In this document: one piece after another, positions 1 through 7,842 of the stretch
How the letters are laid out: each line of letters starts with the position of its first letter
How positions within the stretch are numbered: position 1 is the first letter of the stretch
DNA from: Sphingomonas sp. JUb134
Lineage (GTDB): Bacteria > Pseudomonadota > Alphaproteobacteria > Sphingomonadales > Sphingomonadaceae
Direction of reading: 5' to 3'
NCBI RefSeq assembly: GCF_004341505.2
Contig: NZ_SLYP02000002.1
Location: 62,001-126,000 of the forward strand
DNA: 64,000 bases
The notes under the pieces: generated by a model
Database searches by the model: none
Seen by the model: only the letters and a program-made list of their open reading frames with translations
What the model was told of the DNA's origin: nothing
Program-made: the position numbers and the translations under genes

Positions 1-2176
1 CGACGCCGGTCGGGCTGCTGGCGACGCCCTTGCCGGTTATCTGATCGATCACCACCGGCAGCGACCCGGTGACCTCCATCGCCGCAGCCGCCTTTTCAGC
101 CTCGCTACGCGGCTTCTCGGGCTGCGAGGCGGTCAGGTCCGGCTCTTGCCTTTCCTTCGCCTCCACGCCCCCCACAGGCCGTGTGGGGGTATGCTCGCGG
201 CCACCCTCACCCCCCTCATCCGCGCCATTGTTCCGGGTGTTCTGACGACGCCGGTCTTCCGGCGAGACGTATTCGGTAGGCTTGAAGTTCTTGCGGGGCA
301 CCGCCCCCGGCGCGACCTCGGCATAGGAGCGGTATTTGAGTTCGATCCGCGCAGCGGGAAATCCATCGGGAAACTTCACGAAGCCGTGGAGCGACGGCAG
401 GTTGTTGATGTCGTCGGGGATGACCAGCGGCTCGATCGCCGTGCGAGGCGTGAGGGTCGAGGCGTCGCGGGTGTTGTTGTAGCCGTAGCTGTAGGCCTCA
501 TCCATCTGGCGGACCTCGCGGCTGCCGATGAACTCGGAGCACTTTTCGGCTGTGGTTCGATCGGCGGTGGCGAGGATCAGCTTGGTGCGCGCAAGTCCGG
601 TGAGCGCGGTCGCGTTCTGCAAGCCATAGGTCGCGACCAGCTTGTCGAACGAGTGGATCCCAAGGACGAACGCACCGCCGAAGTTGCGGGCCGACTGGAG
701 GCCATGCTCGATACCAGGAAGCGCGTGAAGCGCATGGACTTCGTCAAACAGATACCAGGTCCGCAGGTCACGGGTCTTGGGCAGGCGCATGAGGTTGTTG
801 ACGGCCAGATCGATCCACAGCGTGAACAGACCGCGGGTCATCTCGAGGTCGTTGTACGAGCCGGTGATGAACATGATCGAGCCGTCGCGATTGTCGGTCG
901 CGATCCAGTCGCGGATCGAGAAGGCGGGCGGGCCGCCCGGGACAGGGTCCGGCATGAAGCGTAGCGCCTGTCCGTTGACGTTCAGAACCGAGCGGATCGA
1001 TTCCGCCATGCGGGCGGCTTTCTCGGTCGTCAGCGGGGCGGCGATGGTGTCATCGAGCTTGGCGTTGATCGACTTCAGATCGGCCTGCATCAGGTGGTGC
1101 GCGATCGCGGCGTTGTTCGCCTCACCCATCTCTTGAAGCTTCAGGCACATCTCGATGAAGAGCATCCGCGCGGCGTTCTGCCAGAACGGTTCCTTGTCGT
1201 CGGGATGCGAGGGAATGAGGGCCGATGCGGCCGAAACGAAGTCGGCATAGTTGCGGCATTCGTCGAACAGCGTCCACGGCGCGCAACGCTCGTCCATAGG
1301 GTTGAGAATGACGTCGGTTTCTGGGTTGTAGAACGTCTCCACGAACACGCCGGTCAGGTCAAAGATGACCGCGCGATGACCGCGCGCGCGAAGCTGCGAG
1401 ACGTGGCTGCGCAGCTGGGTCGTCTTGCCGGTGCCGGTGGTGCCGATGAGCATGGTATGGCTCTGTTCGAGCCGCCACGGATAGGGGATGCCGGCGATCG
1501 TGTATGGAACGTGGATGCCCCGGTCGATCCGATCGAGGATCGGAGCCTTGGCGACGAGTTCGGGGACGTACGGCGGATCGTGTTCGGCGCACTCGGTGCG
1601 GAACTTGCGTCGGTTGTGGCCGCTGACAGTTTTGACGAGCACGTCACGCTCGACCAACAGGGCGCCGCGGTTGTGGCGTTCCTGGAGCATGTCGCTGCCG
1701 CGCTTGTTTGCCCACATGATGAACCACATGATGATCGGTGCTGCGATGAAGGCCGACATGACGAGTGTCGTCAGGAAGATCTTGACCGTCTTCGCCCAGG
1801 CATGAACGACATGGGGTTCGTAGGGGACGTAGCCGATCGGAACCTTGGTCACGATGCCGTTTGGCAAGGTCAGGTTGATGAGGTGGAATTTGTCCCCGCC
1901 GACCCACGTCCAGATGGCGGAATAGAGCTTCATCAGGTCGAGCTGGAATTCATGCTCGGCGAGGCCCAGCCAGACGAAGATATTGAACAGGACGATGAAC
2001 GTCCCCAGCCATATCCAGATGGGCACCTGGAGGCCCGCCCAGGTCATCTTGTACTGACTGGCGAGAAGCTGCGAACCGCGGGTGAAATTGCCCGAGTTGC
2101 GGGTGATCCGCCCCCGCGCGGAATGGTGCTTTACGGTCGCCGCCTGACCGTTGAACCGGATGTCGCCGCTACGCAT
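1..2176 (-). CDS. traD: Type IV conjugative coupling protein TraD (F-type), 3' end beyond window
   Basis: Hexameric inner-membrane ATPase that hands the relaxosome to the type IV secretion channel during conjugation. The frame is open from ATG 2176 to the window edge (at least 725 residues; F TraD is about 717), so the C-terminus is missing. Two membrane segments lie near residues 48-72 and 118-143, followed by a Walker A motif GTTGTGKT near residue 245 and a Walker B-like LFDEVH near residue 476. The last visible part is a charged, disordered tail, as in F-type TraD, where the tail contacts the relaxosome. The start overlaps the stop of the upstream RHH gene by 8 bases, implying translational coupling. 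Family assignment is confident; MOB/MPF class F is inferred from architecture. Confidence 0.9.
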   Translation of the reverse strand, partial: MRSGDIRFNGQAATVKHHSARGRITRNSGNFTRGSQLLASQYKMTWAGLQVPIWIWLGTFIVLFNIFVWLGLAEHEFQLDLMKLYSAIWTWVGGDKFHLINLTLPNGIVTKVPIGYVPYEPHVVHAWAKTVKIFLTTLVMSAFIAAPIIMWFIMWANKRGSDMLQERHNRGALLVERDVLVKTVSGHNRRKFRTECAEHDPPYVPELVAKAPILDRIDRGIHVPYTIAGIPYPWRLEQSHTMLIGTTGTGKTTQLRSHVSQLRARGHRAVIFDLTGVFVETFYNPETDVILNPMDERCAPWTLFDECRNYADFVSAASALIPSHPDDKEPFWQNAARMLFIEMCLKLQEMGEANNAAIAHHLMQADLKSINAKLDDTIAAPLTTEKAARMAESIRSVLNVNGQALRFMPDPVPGGPPAFSIRDWIATDNRDGSIMFITGSYNDLEMTRGLFTLWIDLAVNNLMRLPKTRDLRTWYLFDEVHALHALPGIEHGLQSARNFGGAFVLGIHSFDKLVATYGLQNATALTGLARTKLILATADRTTAEKCSEFIGSREVRQMDEAYSYGYNNTRDASTLTPRTAIEPLVIPDDINNLPSLHGFVKFPDGFPAARIELKYRSYAEVAPGAVPRKNFKPTEYVSPEDRRRQNTRNNGADEGGEGGREHTPTRPVGGVEAKERQEPDLTASQPEKPRSEAEKAAAAMEVTGSLPVVIDQITGKGVASSPTGV

Positions 2177-2453
2177 GGAACGTCGCCAGGCGCTCCTTCG
2201 CGGCTTCGCGAAGCTGGGGTACGACGTCGCCGTGATCGCGTGTGATAATCACGTCGATCGCCGCCTGCATGTACTCGAGAACGAGGACCGCACGGGTGAT
2301 GTTGAAAGTATGCTCGGCCTCAGCGAAACGGATACCGAACATAAGCGCAGTGCGCGCGGCCTCAGACCGGGAGCACGACCGTTTCGCGGCTACACGATCA
2401 AGTGCCGCAATCTCTTCAGACGAAAGTCTGAAAGCTATCGTCGAGTTAGACAT
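2169..2453 (-). CDS. Ribbon-helix-helix protein, probable relaxosome accessory or regulator
   Basis: A 94-residue protein. The N-terminus (SNSTIAFRLSSEEIAALDRVA, residues 2-22) reads as the beta-strand plus first helix of an RHH/Arc-like DNA-binding fold, followed by SRSEAARTAL as the second helix. RHH proteins placed just before traD in F-like systems (TraY/TraM-type) bind oriT or regulate tra genes. Its stop overlaps the traD start, so the two are one operon. The gap upstream of it holds a perfect 34-bp palindrome and other inverted repeats that are natural candidate binding sites. Role in the relaxosome is inference; a simple autorepressor is equally possible. Confidence 0.75.
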   Translation of the reverse strand: MSNSTIAFRLSSEEIAALDRVAAKRSCSRSEAARTALMFGIRFAEAEHTFNITRAVLVLEYMQAAIDVIITRDHGDVVPQLREAAKERLATFHA

Positions 2454-2977
2454 TCACCACCCACTTGAAAGTGGCTGGTGGGGTTTTCGGAGAGTGGAAA
2501 ATACTACAGCCTGGTCCCGAGGTATAGAGTGAAAACGCATTCACCCTGCAAACAGGGATTTTCGCGCGTTCTCAAGCGCTTAGGGGAGAACCACCAAGGC
2601 GTTTGCAGGGGCAAACATGTTTGCCCCTGCAAACACCGGCAATTACAGACACTTAACCTGCGGCGTGCCGCGTACGGTGTGCAAATCCTTAGGGACTGTC
2701 GCGGTGGTGGTGGCATCATGGCTGGATGTCCGATCATTGGACTGGGTTCCGGGAGAGTAAGCGCCGCAGGCAGGCGACCACCGGACTGGACCGAAGGGTA
2801 TTGGGCGGAGCAATCCCGCCCGACGACGGACCTGGCCGAAGGTCAGTGTCCGTCGCCTCATGCTGGTCCGGTAAAGCCGGACCAGCGAGCGATTATGAGT
2901 GTCGCTATTGTGCCGGTGGAGCGGTGCTGGCATCGTGGGAAATGGAGGCCGATCCACGATCAGAAAAGGCAGGTCAT
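2454..2977. promoter_or_regulatory. Palindrome-rich non-coding gap; operator or oriT candidate
   Basis: This 524-base gap between divergent genes holds no convincing coding sequence. Seen directly: an inverted repeat CCACCCACTT/AGTGGCTGGTGG at about 2457-2483 next to the RHH start; a perfect 34-bp palindrome at 2601-2634 with half-site GTTTGCAGGGGC; an extra copy of its half-site (CCCTGCAAAC) at 2544-2553; and hairpins at about 2804-2822, 2824-2855 (8-bp outer stem CGACGGAC/GTCCGTCG) and 2862-2886 (10-bp stem GCTGGTCCGG, loop TAAAG). Position next to traD and an RHH gene fits an origin of transfer or a divergent control region. No nic site could be recognised. Confidence 0.5.
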
Positions 2978-3196
2978 ATGGCACGGAGTATCGAGCAGGA
3001 ACGGGCACAGCTTGAGGCGGACGAACAGCGGCTCAACGAACGCCGCAAGCAACTGGCCGATCGTGAGCGTTCGGAGCTGCTGAAGGAGGTGGAACGGTCG
3101 GGGTTGATGAAGGCCGATCCTGCCCAGTTCAGCGCGATCATTGGAGCGATCAAGAAACTCGGGATCGCCGAGACCGTGAAGCGCCTGACCGCGTAA
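2978..3196 (+). CDS. Small charged coiled-coil protein, unknown function
   Basis: A 72-residue protein starting at ATG 2978 (an AAGG-type ribosome site lies just upstream). Residues 5-45 are almost continuous heptad-like charged helix (EQERAQLEADEQRLNERRKQ, residues 5-24); the C-terminal part (residues 50-70) looks like a short helix-turn segment. The frame is open further upstream, but the composition there is atypical, so the later start is preferred. It is the only plus-strand gene here, divergent from the RHH-traD operon, and is followed by a clear rho-independent terminator. Small proteins of this size occur near transfer genes, but I recognise no family. Confidence 0.7.
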   Translation: MARSIEQERAQLEADEQRLNERRKQLADRERSELLKEVERSGLMKADPAQFSAIIGAIKKLGIAETVKRLTA

Positions 3197-3240
3197 GCGG
3201 GTCAGCGCGAAAGCGGGCTCAAGCCCATCATGCAAATAGA

Positions 3241-3271
3241 AGGGGAGCTGCCGTTAGGCGCTCCCCTTTTC
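3241..3271 (+). terminator. Rho-independent terminator
   Basis: Stem AGGGGAGC/GCTCCCCT with a short loop followed by TTTT, 45 bases after the stop of the small coiled-coil gene. Confidence 0.8.
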
Positions 3272-3320
3272 AATGCTTGGGCCGAGTTGGCGAAGCTTCG
3301 GTCCATTCAGGCATAAGAAT

Positions 3321-3352
3321 GGGGAGCATCGAGGCGAAGCCCGATGCTCCCC
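3321..3352 (-). terminator. Strong hairpin downstream of the 184-residue gene
   Basis: Perfect 11-bp stem GGGGAGCATCG/CGATGCTCCCC about 25 bases past the stop of the minus-strand gene at 3377. The trailing tract on the minus strand is only weakly T-rich (ATTCTTAT), so termination is likely but not textbook. Confidence 0.6.
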
Positions 3353-3376
3353 GACGCGATGGCGACTGGAGGGAGG

Positions 3377-3931
3377 CTATCCCCAGACCATGCGTATCCC
3401 TTCACTGGTGTCGGCCTGAGCAGCGAGGGTGTCGAAGCGTTCGAGGTAACGACCATCGAGGCGACCAAGGTCGCGGCGAACATAGGGCTGGCCGAGTGTT
3501 TCGCGTAGTTGCCCGATGGGCATGCTGCCGCAATTATCGTCCGAAAGTCGTAGCGCGTCGAGGACGTGGAAGGCGTTGCCGTTCGCGAGATTGGAATCCG
3601 CTGCGCCGTCCGGGGTGCTGGCGACGCGCATCGTGATCGTGCGGGTCGCGTCATCGTGCCAGAAGCGCACGTTGAGGCCACGGAACTGGGCTTCCTCGAC
3701 CACGGCGATGACACCCACATCGTGATCGAAGATCGCGCAGATCGACGCGAGCGACCAGGGGCAGACGCGAGCTTCGAACGAGCACGACACGAGCGGGTCA
3801 TCATCCTCGTCTTCGAGCAGCTGGCCACGTTCGCGGGCGAAGGCGCGGAACGCGGCAAGCTGGCGGGCGGTGATGACGGCGGGCGCGGCGTCGGCTTTGC
3901 GATCGACGCTGAGGAAGAAGGTGATCGACAT
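3377..3931 (-). CDS. Hypothetical accessory protein
   Basis: A 184-residue soluble protein starting MSITFFLSVDRK; the start at 3931 is chosen because GGGAGACAGACC precedes it. No family recognised. The N-terminal half is acidic (a run of E/D near residues 40-48) and the C-terminal half contains hydrophobic strand-like segments, but no catalytic motif is visible. Its leader carries a hairpin (GATCC..GGATC) followed by the polypurine tract GGAAGGGGAGGGGAA at 3964-3979, the element shared by many minus-strand genes here. Upstream lies the hairpin array at 4018-4925. Confidence 0.7.
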   Translation of the reverse strand: MSITFFLSVDRKADAAPAVITARQLAAFRAFARERGQLLEDEDDDPLVSCSFEARVCPWSLASICAIFDHDVGVIAVVEEAQFRGLNVRFWHDDATRTITMRVASTPDGAADSNLANGNAFHVLDALRLSDDNCGSMPIGQLRETLGQPYVRRDLGRLDGRYLERFDTLAAQADTSEGIRMVWG

Positions 3932-4017
3932 GGTCTGTCTCCCATTGGAACCATCATCTCCGGTTCCCCTCCCCTTCCGATCCGTCAGGATCGGCATGGC
4001 CGATCACGGGGTCATGG

Positions 4018-4925
4018 GTCGGTCCGCAGGACCGGGTGCCCGAGCGATGCGTAGCTGGTGCTCGCAATGCGCAGGCATTGCGGCACCGCGAGCGAGCCGG
4101 GCTTCGGTCGGACTGCGCCGGTCGATGCGTAGCGAGCGCGACACGCGCAGGCGTGGCCGCGATGCGAGCGAGACGGGCGCGGTCGATAAGCGGGTGCGAT
4201 CGGCACGAGCGAGGCGTAGCGAACCGGCGATCCGAAGGGATCGCCGTGAAGCGAGCGAGCCGTGCCGGTCAGCTCCTGCGCGATGGCATCGGCACGGTGC
4301 GATGCGCAGCGGCAGCGCAGGCGATGCGACGGCATCGCCGCGCCCGCCAGCGAGCCGTGCCGATGCGGCAAGCGACATGCCGGGTGAGACGCGCCGGTCG
4401 ATGCGTAGCGAGCGCGACATGCGCAGGCGTGGCCGCGATGCGAGCGAGACGGCGTGGCCGATCAATGGGTGCGATCGGCACGGCGCGATGCGCAGCGGCA
4501 GTGCAGGCGATGCGACGGCATCGCCGCGCCCGCCAGCGAGCCGTGCTGATGCCGCAAGCGTGACGCCGGTTGAACCGCGCCGGTCGATGCGTAGCGAGCG
4601 TGACACGCGCAGGCGTGGCCGCGATGCGAGCGAGACGGCGCGGTCGATAAGCCAACGCGATCGGCACGGCGATGCGTAGCGAACCGGCGATCCGAAGGGA
4701 TCGCCGTGAAGCAAGCGAGGCGTGCCGATTGGTGTTCAACGACGATCGCCAGTCGTATCGGCCGAGGCGTAGCGCGCTGGTCATCGCATTCAGCGATGAC
4801 CGCAAAGCGAGCGAGGCGATGCGACGGGTGTCGGTATCGACCCCGGCACCGGCGAGGCGTAGCTGGCAGTGGCAATGCGACGGCATTGCCCTGCCGCGAG
4901 CGAGCCGTGCCGAGCGGGCAACGTG
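4018..4925. repeat. Array of ten long hairpin modules with conserved internal loop
   Basis: Ten modules repeat every 78-99 bases. The 5' box GAKGCGYAGC starts at 4046, 4124, 4211, 4301, 4400, 4487, 4586, 4671, 4764 and 4854; the matching 3' box GCGAGCGAG (variants GCCAGCGAG, GCAAGCGAG) starts at 4088, 4164, 4251, 4346, 4440, 4532, 4626, 4711, 4807 and 4896. Between the boxes is a variable inner stem that keeps pairing: CAATGC/GCATTG, ACGC/GCGT, GGCGATCC/GGATCGCC, GGCGATGC/GCATCGCC, GTCATCGC/GCGATGAC. Outside the boxes many modules have an outer stem such as GGCACG/CGTGCC. The two boxes face each other as a fixed internal loop between co-varying stems. No credible gene lies inside; the open frames are compositional artefacts rich in R, S and A. 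Confidence 0.85.
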
Positions 4926-5000
4926 GCGTGATCGACCGATAGGTCAGTCCCACGCGGCGCGATGGGGCTCGATGCCCCGGAGCGCCGCCCAGGGCGACGT

Positions 5001-5037
5001 AAAAAAGGGGAAGGACTCCGGTTGCCCGGAGCCCTTC
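5001..5037 (-). terminator. Rho-independent terminator of the SLOG-domain gene
   Basis: On the minus strand GAAGGGCTCCGG-GCAA-CCGGAGTCCTTC is followed by CCCTTTTTT, just downstream of the stop at 5048. Confidence 0.85.
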
Positions 5038-5047
5038 CGTGGGTGCG

Positions 5048-6040
5048 TCAGGCGCGGCGGCTGCGCTGGCTCGGCTGCACCGGTGCCTGTCCGTCCTTGC
5101 GGAAGACGTGGAGCGGTACGCCGGCGGTACGCAACTTGCGAGCGAAGTCGATCTGGACGCCCGATCCTTCGCAGACGATCGCTTCGACGGGACGCAGCGA
5201 GGCGATGCGGTCGTTGCGGAGGAACCCGCCCCGGTTGCCGTGGCGCTTGTCGAGGAACATGCGCACCAGCTTGACCTCGCGCGAGGCCGCCCACGACGCT
5301 GCGATGGCGTCGGCACCCTTGTTCATGGCGGTGGTCATCAGGACCATCGACGGGATGCGACGCTTGATCTGGTCGAGGCGTTCGAAGAGCTGCTCGTGGT
5401 CGTGCCATTCCATGCCGCCCGAGAAGGCGACAATCGGGCCGCTCGGGTTGTGCTCGTCCCGACGCTTTGCCGCGCGTGCCGCCAGATAGTCGGCACCGTC
5501 GATCATCGAGGCGGTCAGCTTGGACGACACCCTGCTGCCGCGGACGGTCGAGAAGGGCCGTCCGGTCTCGACGCGATACACGTTCCCGGCGTGGTCCCGC
5601 ATGCAGCGCATCGCCTCGGCGCAATTCTCGAGGGTCTGGCAGAGCAGCTGGGTCTCTTCGAGCTCCACCGCGTAGATCTCCGAGGGGTCGTAGCTGCGCA
5701 CCAGGTCGCCAAGTTTCTTGGCGGCGTCATCCTCACGGCCCTCGATGCGCTTGGCCACCATGTGGAAGCTGTTGACGAAGCCCCATGCGAGGTCGGCGGC
5801 GAACTCCTCCATGCGAGTGTCGCGGAACACGTCGAACATCGTCGCCAGCATCTGCTCGACGGCGTGTGCGGCCTGCTCCGGGTCGGGCATGTCCAGCTTC
5901 TCGGCTTCGCTGACGATGGAAAGCTTCGCCATCTCGCTCGCCTCGATGAACGCCCCCTGATAGGTCTCGGTGGTGTGCTCGTCGGCGCGGCGCTCGTTGA
6001 TCGCGCGGCCCATGTCGTTGAAGTTGCTGTACTTGGTCAT
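5048..6040 (-). CDS. DUF2493 / SLOG-domain protein
   Basis: A 330-residue protein. Residues about 195-315 (VAFSGGMEWHDHEQLFERL onwards, then a TTAMNKGADAIAASWA segment) match the YspA/cpYpsA-related SLOG fold (DUF2493), a Rossmann-like nucleotide-binding domain thought to bind nucleotide or ADP-ribose derivatives. The N-terminal 190 residues are helical and of unknown function. ATG 6040 is preferred over the ATG 12 bases earlier, because the GGAGG directly after that earlier ATG is the ribosome site. A terminator follows. SLOG genes of this type are common on proteobacterial plasmids; no biochemical role can be assigned. Confidence 0.8.
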   Translation of the reverse strand: MTKYSNFNDMGRAINERRADEHTTETYQGAFIEASEMAKLSIVSEAEKLDMPDPEQAAHAVEQMLATMFDVFRDTRMEEFAADLAWGFVNSFHMVAKRIEGREDDAAKKLGDLVRSYDPSEIYAVELEETQLLCQTLENCAEAMRCMRDHAGNVYRVETGRPFSTVRGSRVSSKLTASMIDGADYLAARAAKRRDEHNPSGPIVAFSGGMEWHDHEQLFERLDQIKRRIPSMVLMTTAMNKGADAIAASWAASREVKLVRMFLDKRHGNRGGFLRNDRIASLRPVEAIVCEGSGVQIDFARKLRTAGVPLHVFRKDGQAPVQPSQRSRRA

Positions 6041-6613
6041 GATAGCCTCCATGAGTTGAAAATCTCACCTTCTCTCGGTGAGGAATCTCATCCGGCATGC
6101 GGCGGTCAGGGCGGTCAGGGACGTTAACCGGGAAGCCGCGGCCCGCAGGGTCGCGGACCCCGGTTAACGCTCGCGCGCGGGGGAGCCGATTTTCTCGTGC
6201 CCTGGAGGCGGAGCGAAGCGGAGACGGAAGGGTGCGTGAAAATTGGGGGGACCGCGCGTCCTTGACGGCCCGCCAACCCCGCATGCCAGACTTCCTCATC
6301 ACAGAGAGAGAAAATATTATGTTGTGGTGGGCACGCCGGGTCGGACCGAGCACGGGCGGCGGTGATGCGCCGGCACGGCGCAGCGCCGCAAAGGCAGCGC
6401 CAGTGAGCCCGGGAGGGCGAGCCAGCTGCCGCCGCCCGCGCGCAGGACGCCCGGCGCCGGCATAGGGATCGTCACCCGCAGGGCGGAGACCCCGCCAGGG
6501 GGCTCCGTGAGGCCCGCCAGGGCCGAATAGAGCCCGGTCCCGCCCACAAGGCGGGACGCCCCGCCCTGCCCCTCTACGGCCGTCCCACAGCCAGCACAGC
6601 AGGATCAGCAGGA
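6041..6613. other. Non-coding stretch with inverted repeats
   Basis: No convincing gene in 573 bases. It contains a perfect outer inverted repeat CGTTAACCGGG/CCCGGTTAACG at 6122-6169 enclosing a second stem (CCGCG/CGCGG), an AT-rich patch at about 6300-6322 that could hold a promoter for the SLOG gene, a loose look-alike of the 4018-4925 hairpin module at about 6373-6412, and a perfect stem GTCCCGCC/GGCGGGAC at 6537-6557 downstream of the next gene. Confidence 0.5.
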
Positions 6614-7087
6614 TCAGTCCCATTCATACTCGCCACCGTCATCCCCGGCATCGTAATCCGGCATCTCCTGGATTCCCGGGTCGTCTGGATCGCGGTTGGC
6701 ATCGGTGTCCTCGCCGTGCGGGTCGGTCTGGATATCCGGTTCGGTTGCGAACCGGATATCTTCACCGATCCGGTCAGCAATGTCCGGCTCGACCGCGCTG
6801 TCATCGTCTAGCCAGCAGGAACGCGGACACTGGAGCAGCTGGTGACCACGATGGACGAAGGGCTGGCCGTTCATCAGGATGGGTCGCTCGGCGAGACGCC
6901 GGCAGGGTTCATTGCGACGGTTGCGGAAGCCGCACGGCACCGCCAGCGGGGCGAGCGCGACGGCATTGCCGTCGTGGTCGCCGCCGGCGGGTGCCGGCTC
7001 GTCGACCCGAGCGACCGGGTCCGGTGCCGTAGGTATCGGCTCGGGCGCGAACGGGTCGCCGTCGAACATGTCGCGCTGGACGGTCAT
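6614..7087 (-). CDS. Hypothetical acidic protein with Cys/His cluster
   Basis: A 157-residue protein starting at ATG 7087 (AAGG upstream). The first 45 residues are Pro/Asp-rich; the centre (residues about 55-95) holds CGFRNRRNEPCRR, HRGHQLLQC and C-x-W, a pattern that could bind zinc; the C-terminal third is highly acidic and disordered. It follows ssb by about 140 bases on the same strand, so a role in plasmid DNA processing is conceivable. Family not recognised. Confidence 0.65.
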   Translation of the reverse strand: MTVQRDMFDGDPFAPEPIPTAPDPVARVDEPAPAGGDHDGNAVALAPLAVPCGFRNRRNEPCRRLAERPILMNGQPFVHRGHQLLQCPRSCWLDDDSAVEPDIADRIGEDIRFATEPDIQTDPHGEDTDANRDPDDPGIQEMPDYDAGDDGGEYEWD

Positions 7088-7224
7088 GGTGCCGGACCTT
7101 TCAGGTGAGCGCGCGCTGGCGCAAGGCCGCGGTGCGAAGCAACGTGGCCGAAGCGTCCGAGCTGGCGATGAAGAAGCATGCGCGAAGGGCGACGCCCGCA
7201 GGCGCCGCCCGGTTCGCTGGCCGG

Positions 7225-7563
7225 TCAGTAGAACTCGGCGCGATCGGCGATGATCTCGCAGCCGTAGCGGTCGTTGCCGTCGCTGTCCTGCCAGCGGGTG
7301 TAGTGCAGGCGTCCCTCGATGGCGATGAGGTCGCCCTTCTTGCGGTTGCCGGCGATCGCCTTGGCGAGGCCGTTGAAGCAGGTGACCTTGTGGTATTCGG
7401 TCTCCTTGACGGTGAAGCCGTCGTCGCCTTTGTAGGTGTGGCCGTCCTTGTTGAGCTTCGGGCGATCGGTCGCCACGAAGATGGTCGCGACGCTGGTGGC
7501 GCGATTGACTTCGCGCAGTTCGGGGGTGCGGGTCAGGCGGCCGACGAGGTTCACGTTGTTCAT
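7225..7563 (-). CDS. ssb: Single-stranded DNA-binding protein (plasmid copy)
   Basis: A 112-residue OB-fold protein (MNNVNLVGRLTRTPELREV, then an ETEYHKVTCFNGLAKAI strand and a KKGDLIAIEGRLHYTRWQ strand). It is shorter than chromosomal SSB (about 160-180 residues): the Gly/Pro-rich linker and acidic tip (D-D-D-x-P-F type) that recruits other repair proteins are absent. Plasmid SSBs protect transferred single strands and help replication. The upstream AAGGAGG is ideal. The gene sits on one arm of a long imperfect palindrome whose other arm holds a decayed inverted copy. Confidence 0.92.
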   Translation of the reverse strand: MNNVNLVGRLTRTPELREVNRATSVATIFVATDRPKLNKDGHTYKGDDGFTVKETEYHKVTCFNGLAKAIAGNRKKGDLIAIEGRLHYTRWQDSDGNDRYGCEIIADRAEFY

Positions 7564-7612
7564 GGCATTGCCTCCTTGGGTTGGTCGGCGGTCCGTCCGC
7601 CGGTGTCACCTG

Positions 7613-7782
7613 AAGGGCGTCGCGGTTCGGGGCGTCGCACCGGAGGGCGAGCTGGGCCGGCGCGCAGGCGGCGGGCCTGGTCGACCGGAGGGGAACCCCT
7701 TTTGCAGGGGTGGTGCGGGCAGCCGCGCGAAGCGCGGCAACACGGCCCTGCCAAAGGGGTTGCGAGGCCCCGGGGCGCGGCG
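7613..7782. repeat. Centre of a ~0.95-kb imperfect palindrome
   Basis: This spacer joins the intact ssb arm (7225-7612) and the decayed inverted ssb arm (7783-8176). It is itself partly self-complementary (ACCCCTTTTGCAGGG near 7696 versus CCCTGCCAAAGGGGT near 7745), and at its centre is a perfect stem GCCGCGC-GAA-GCGCGGC at 7722-7738. Confidence 0.7.
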
Positions 7783-7842
7783 CAGGTGACACGAAACGGC
7801 GGATGGGCCGTCGATCAGCCCAAGGTTCCCGCAGGCATTGCC

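Noticed and set aside
1094..2245. A 383-codon open frame opposite traD
   Set aside because: Antisense shadow of traD; its protein has no recognisable fold, whereas the other strand has Walker motifs and membrane segments.
4018..4925. Reading the hairpin array as a CRISPR
   Set aside because: The repeated boxes are two short separated motifs around paired stems, spacers are themselves repeated, and no cas genes are present.
4004..5316. Several long open frames (200-285 codons) across the hairpin array
   Set aside because: They translate to Arg/Ser/Ala-rich repeats in almost all frames on both strands, have no ribosome sites, and follow the DNA repeat period; this is a consequence of GC-rich repeats without stops.
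5733..6623. Frame starting with a hydrophobic stretch (MGLILLILLCWLWDG) overlapping the end of the 157-residue gene
   Set aside because: After 15 residues it becomes Gly/Pro/Arg-rich and then overlaps the SLOG gene in another frame. The hydrophobic start comes from a CTGCTGATC repeat. A very short membrane peptide cannot be excluded.
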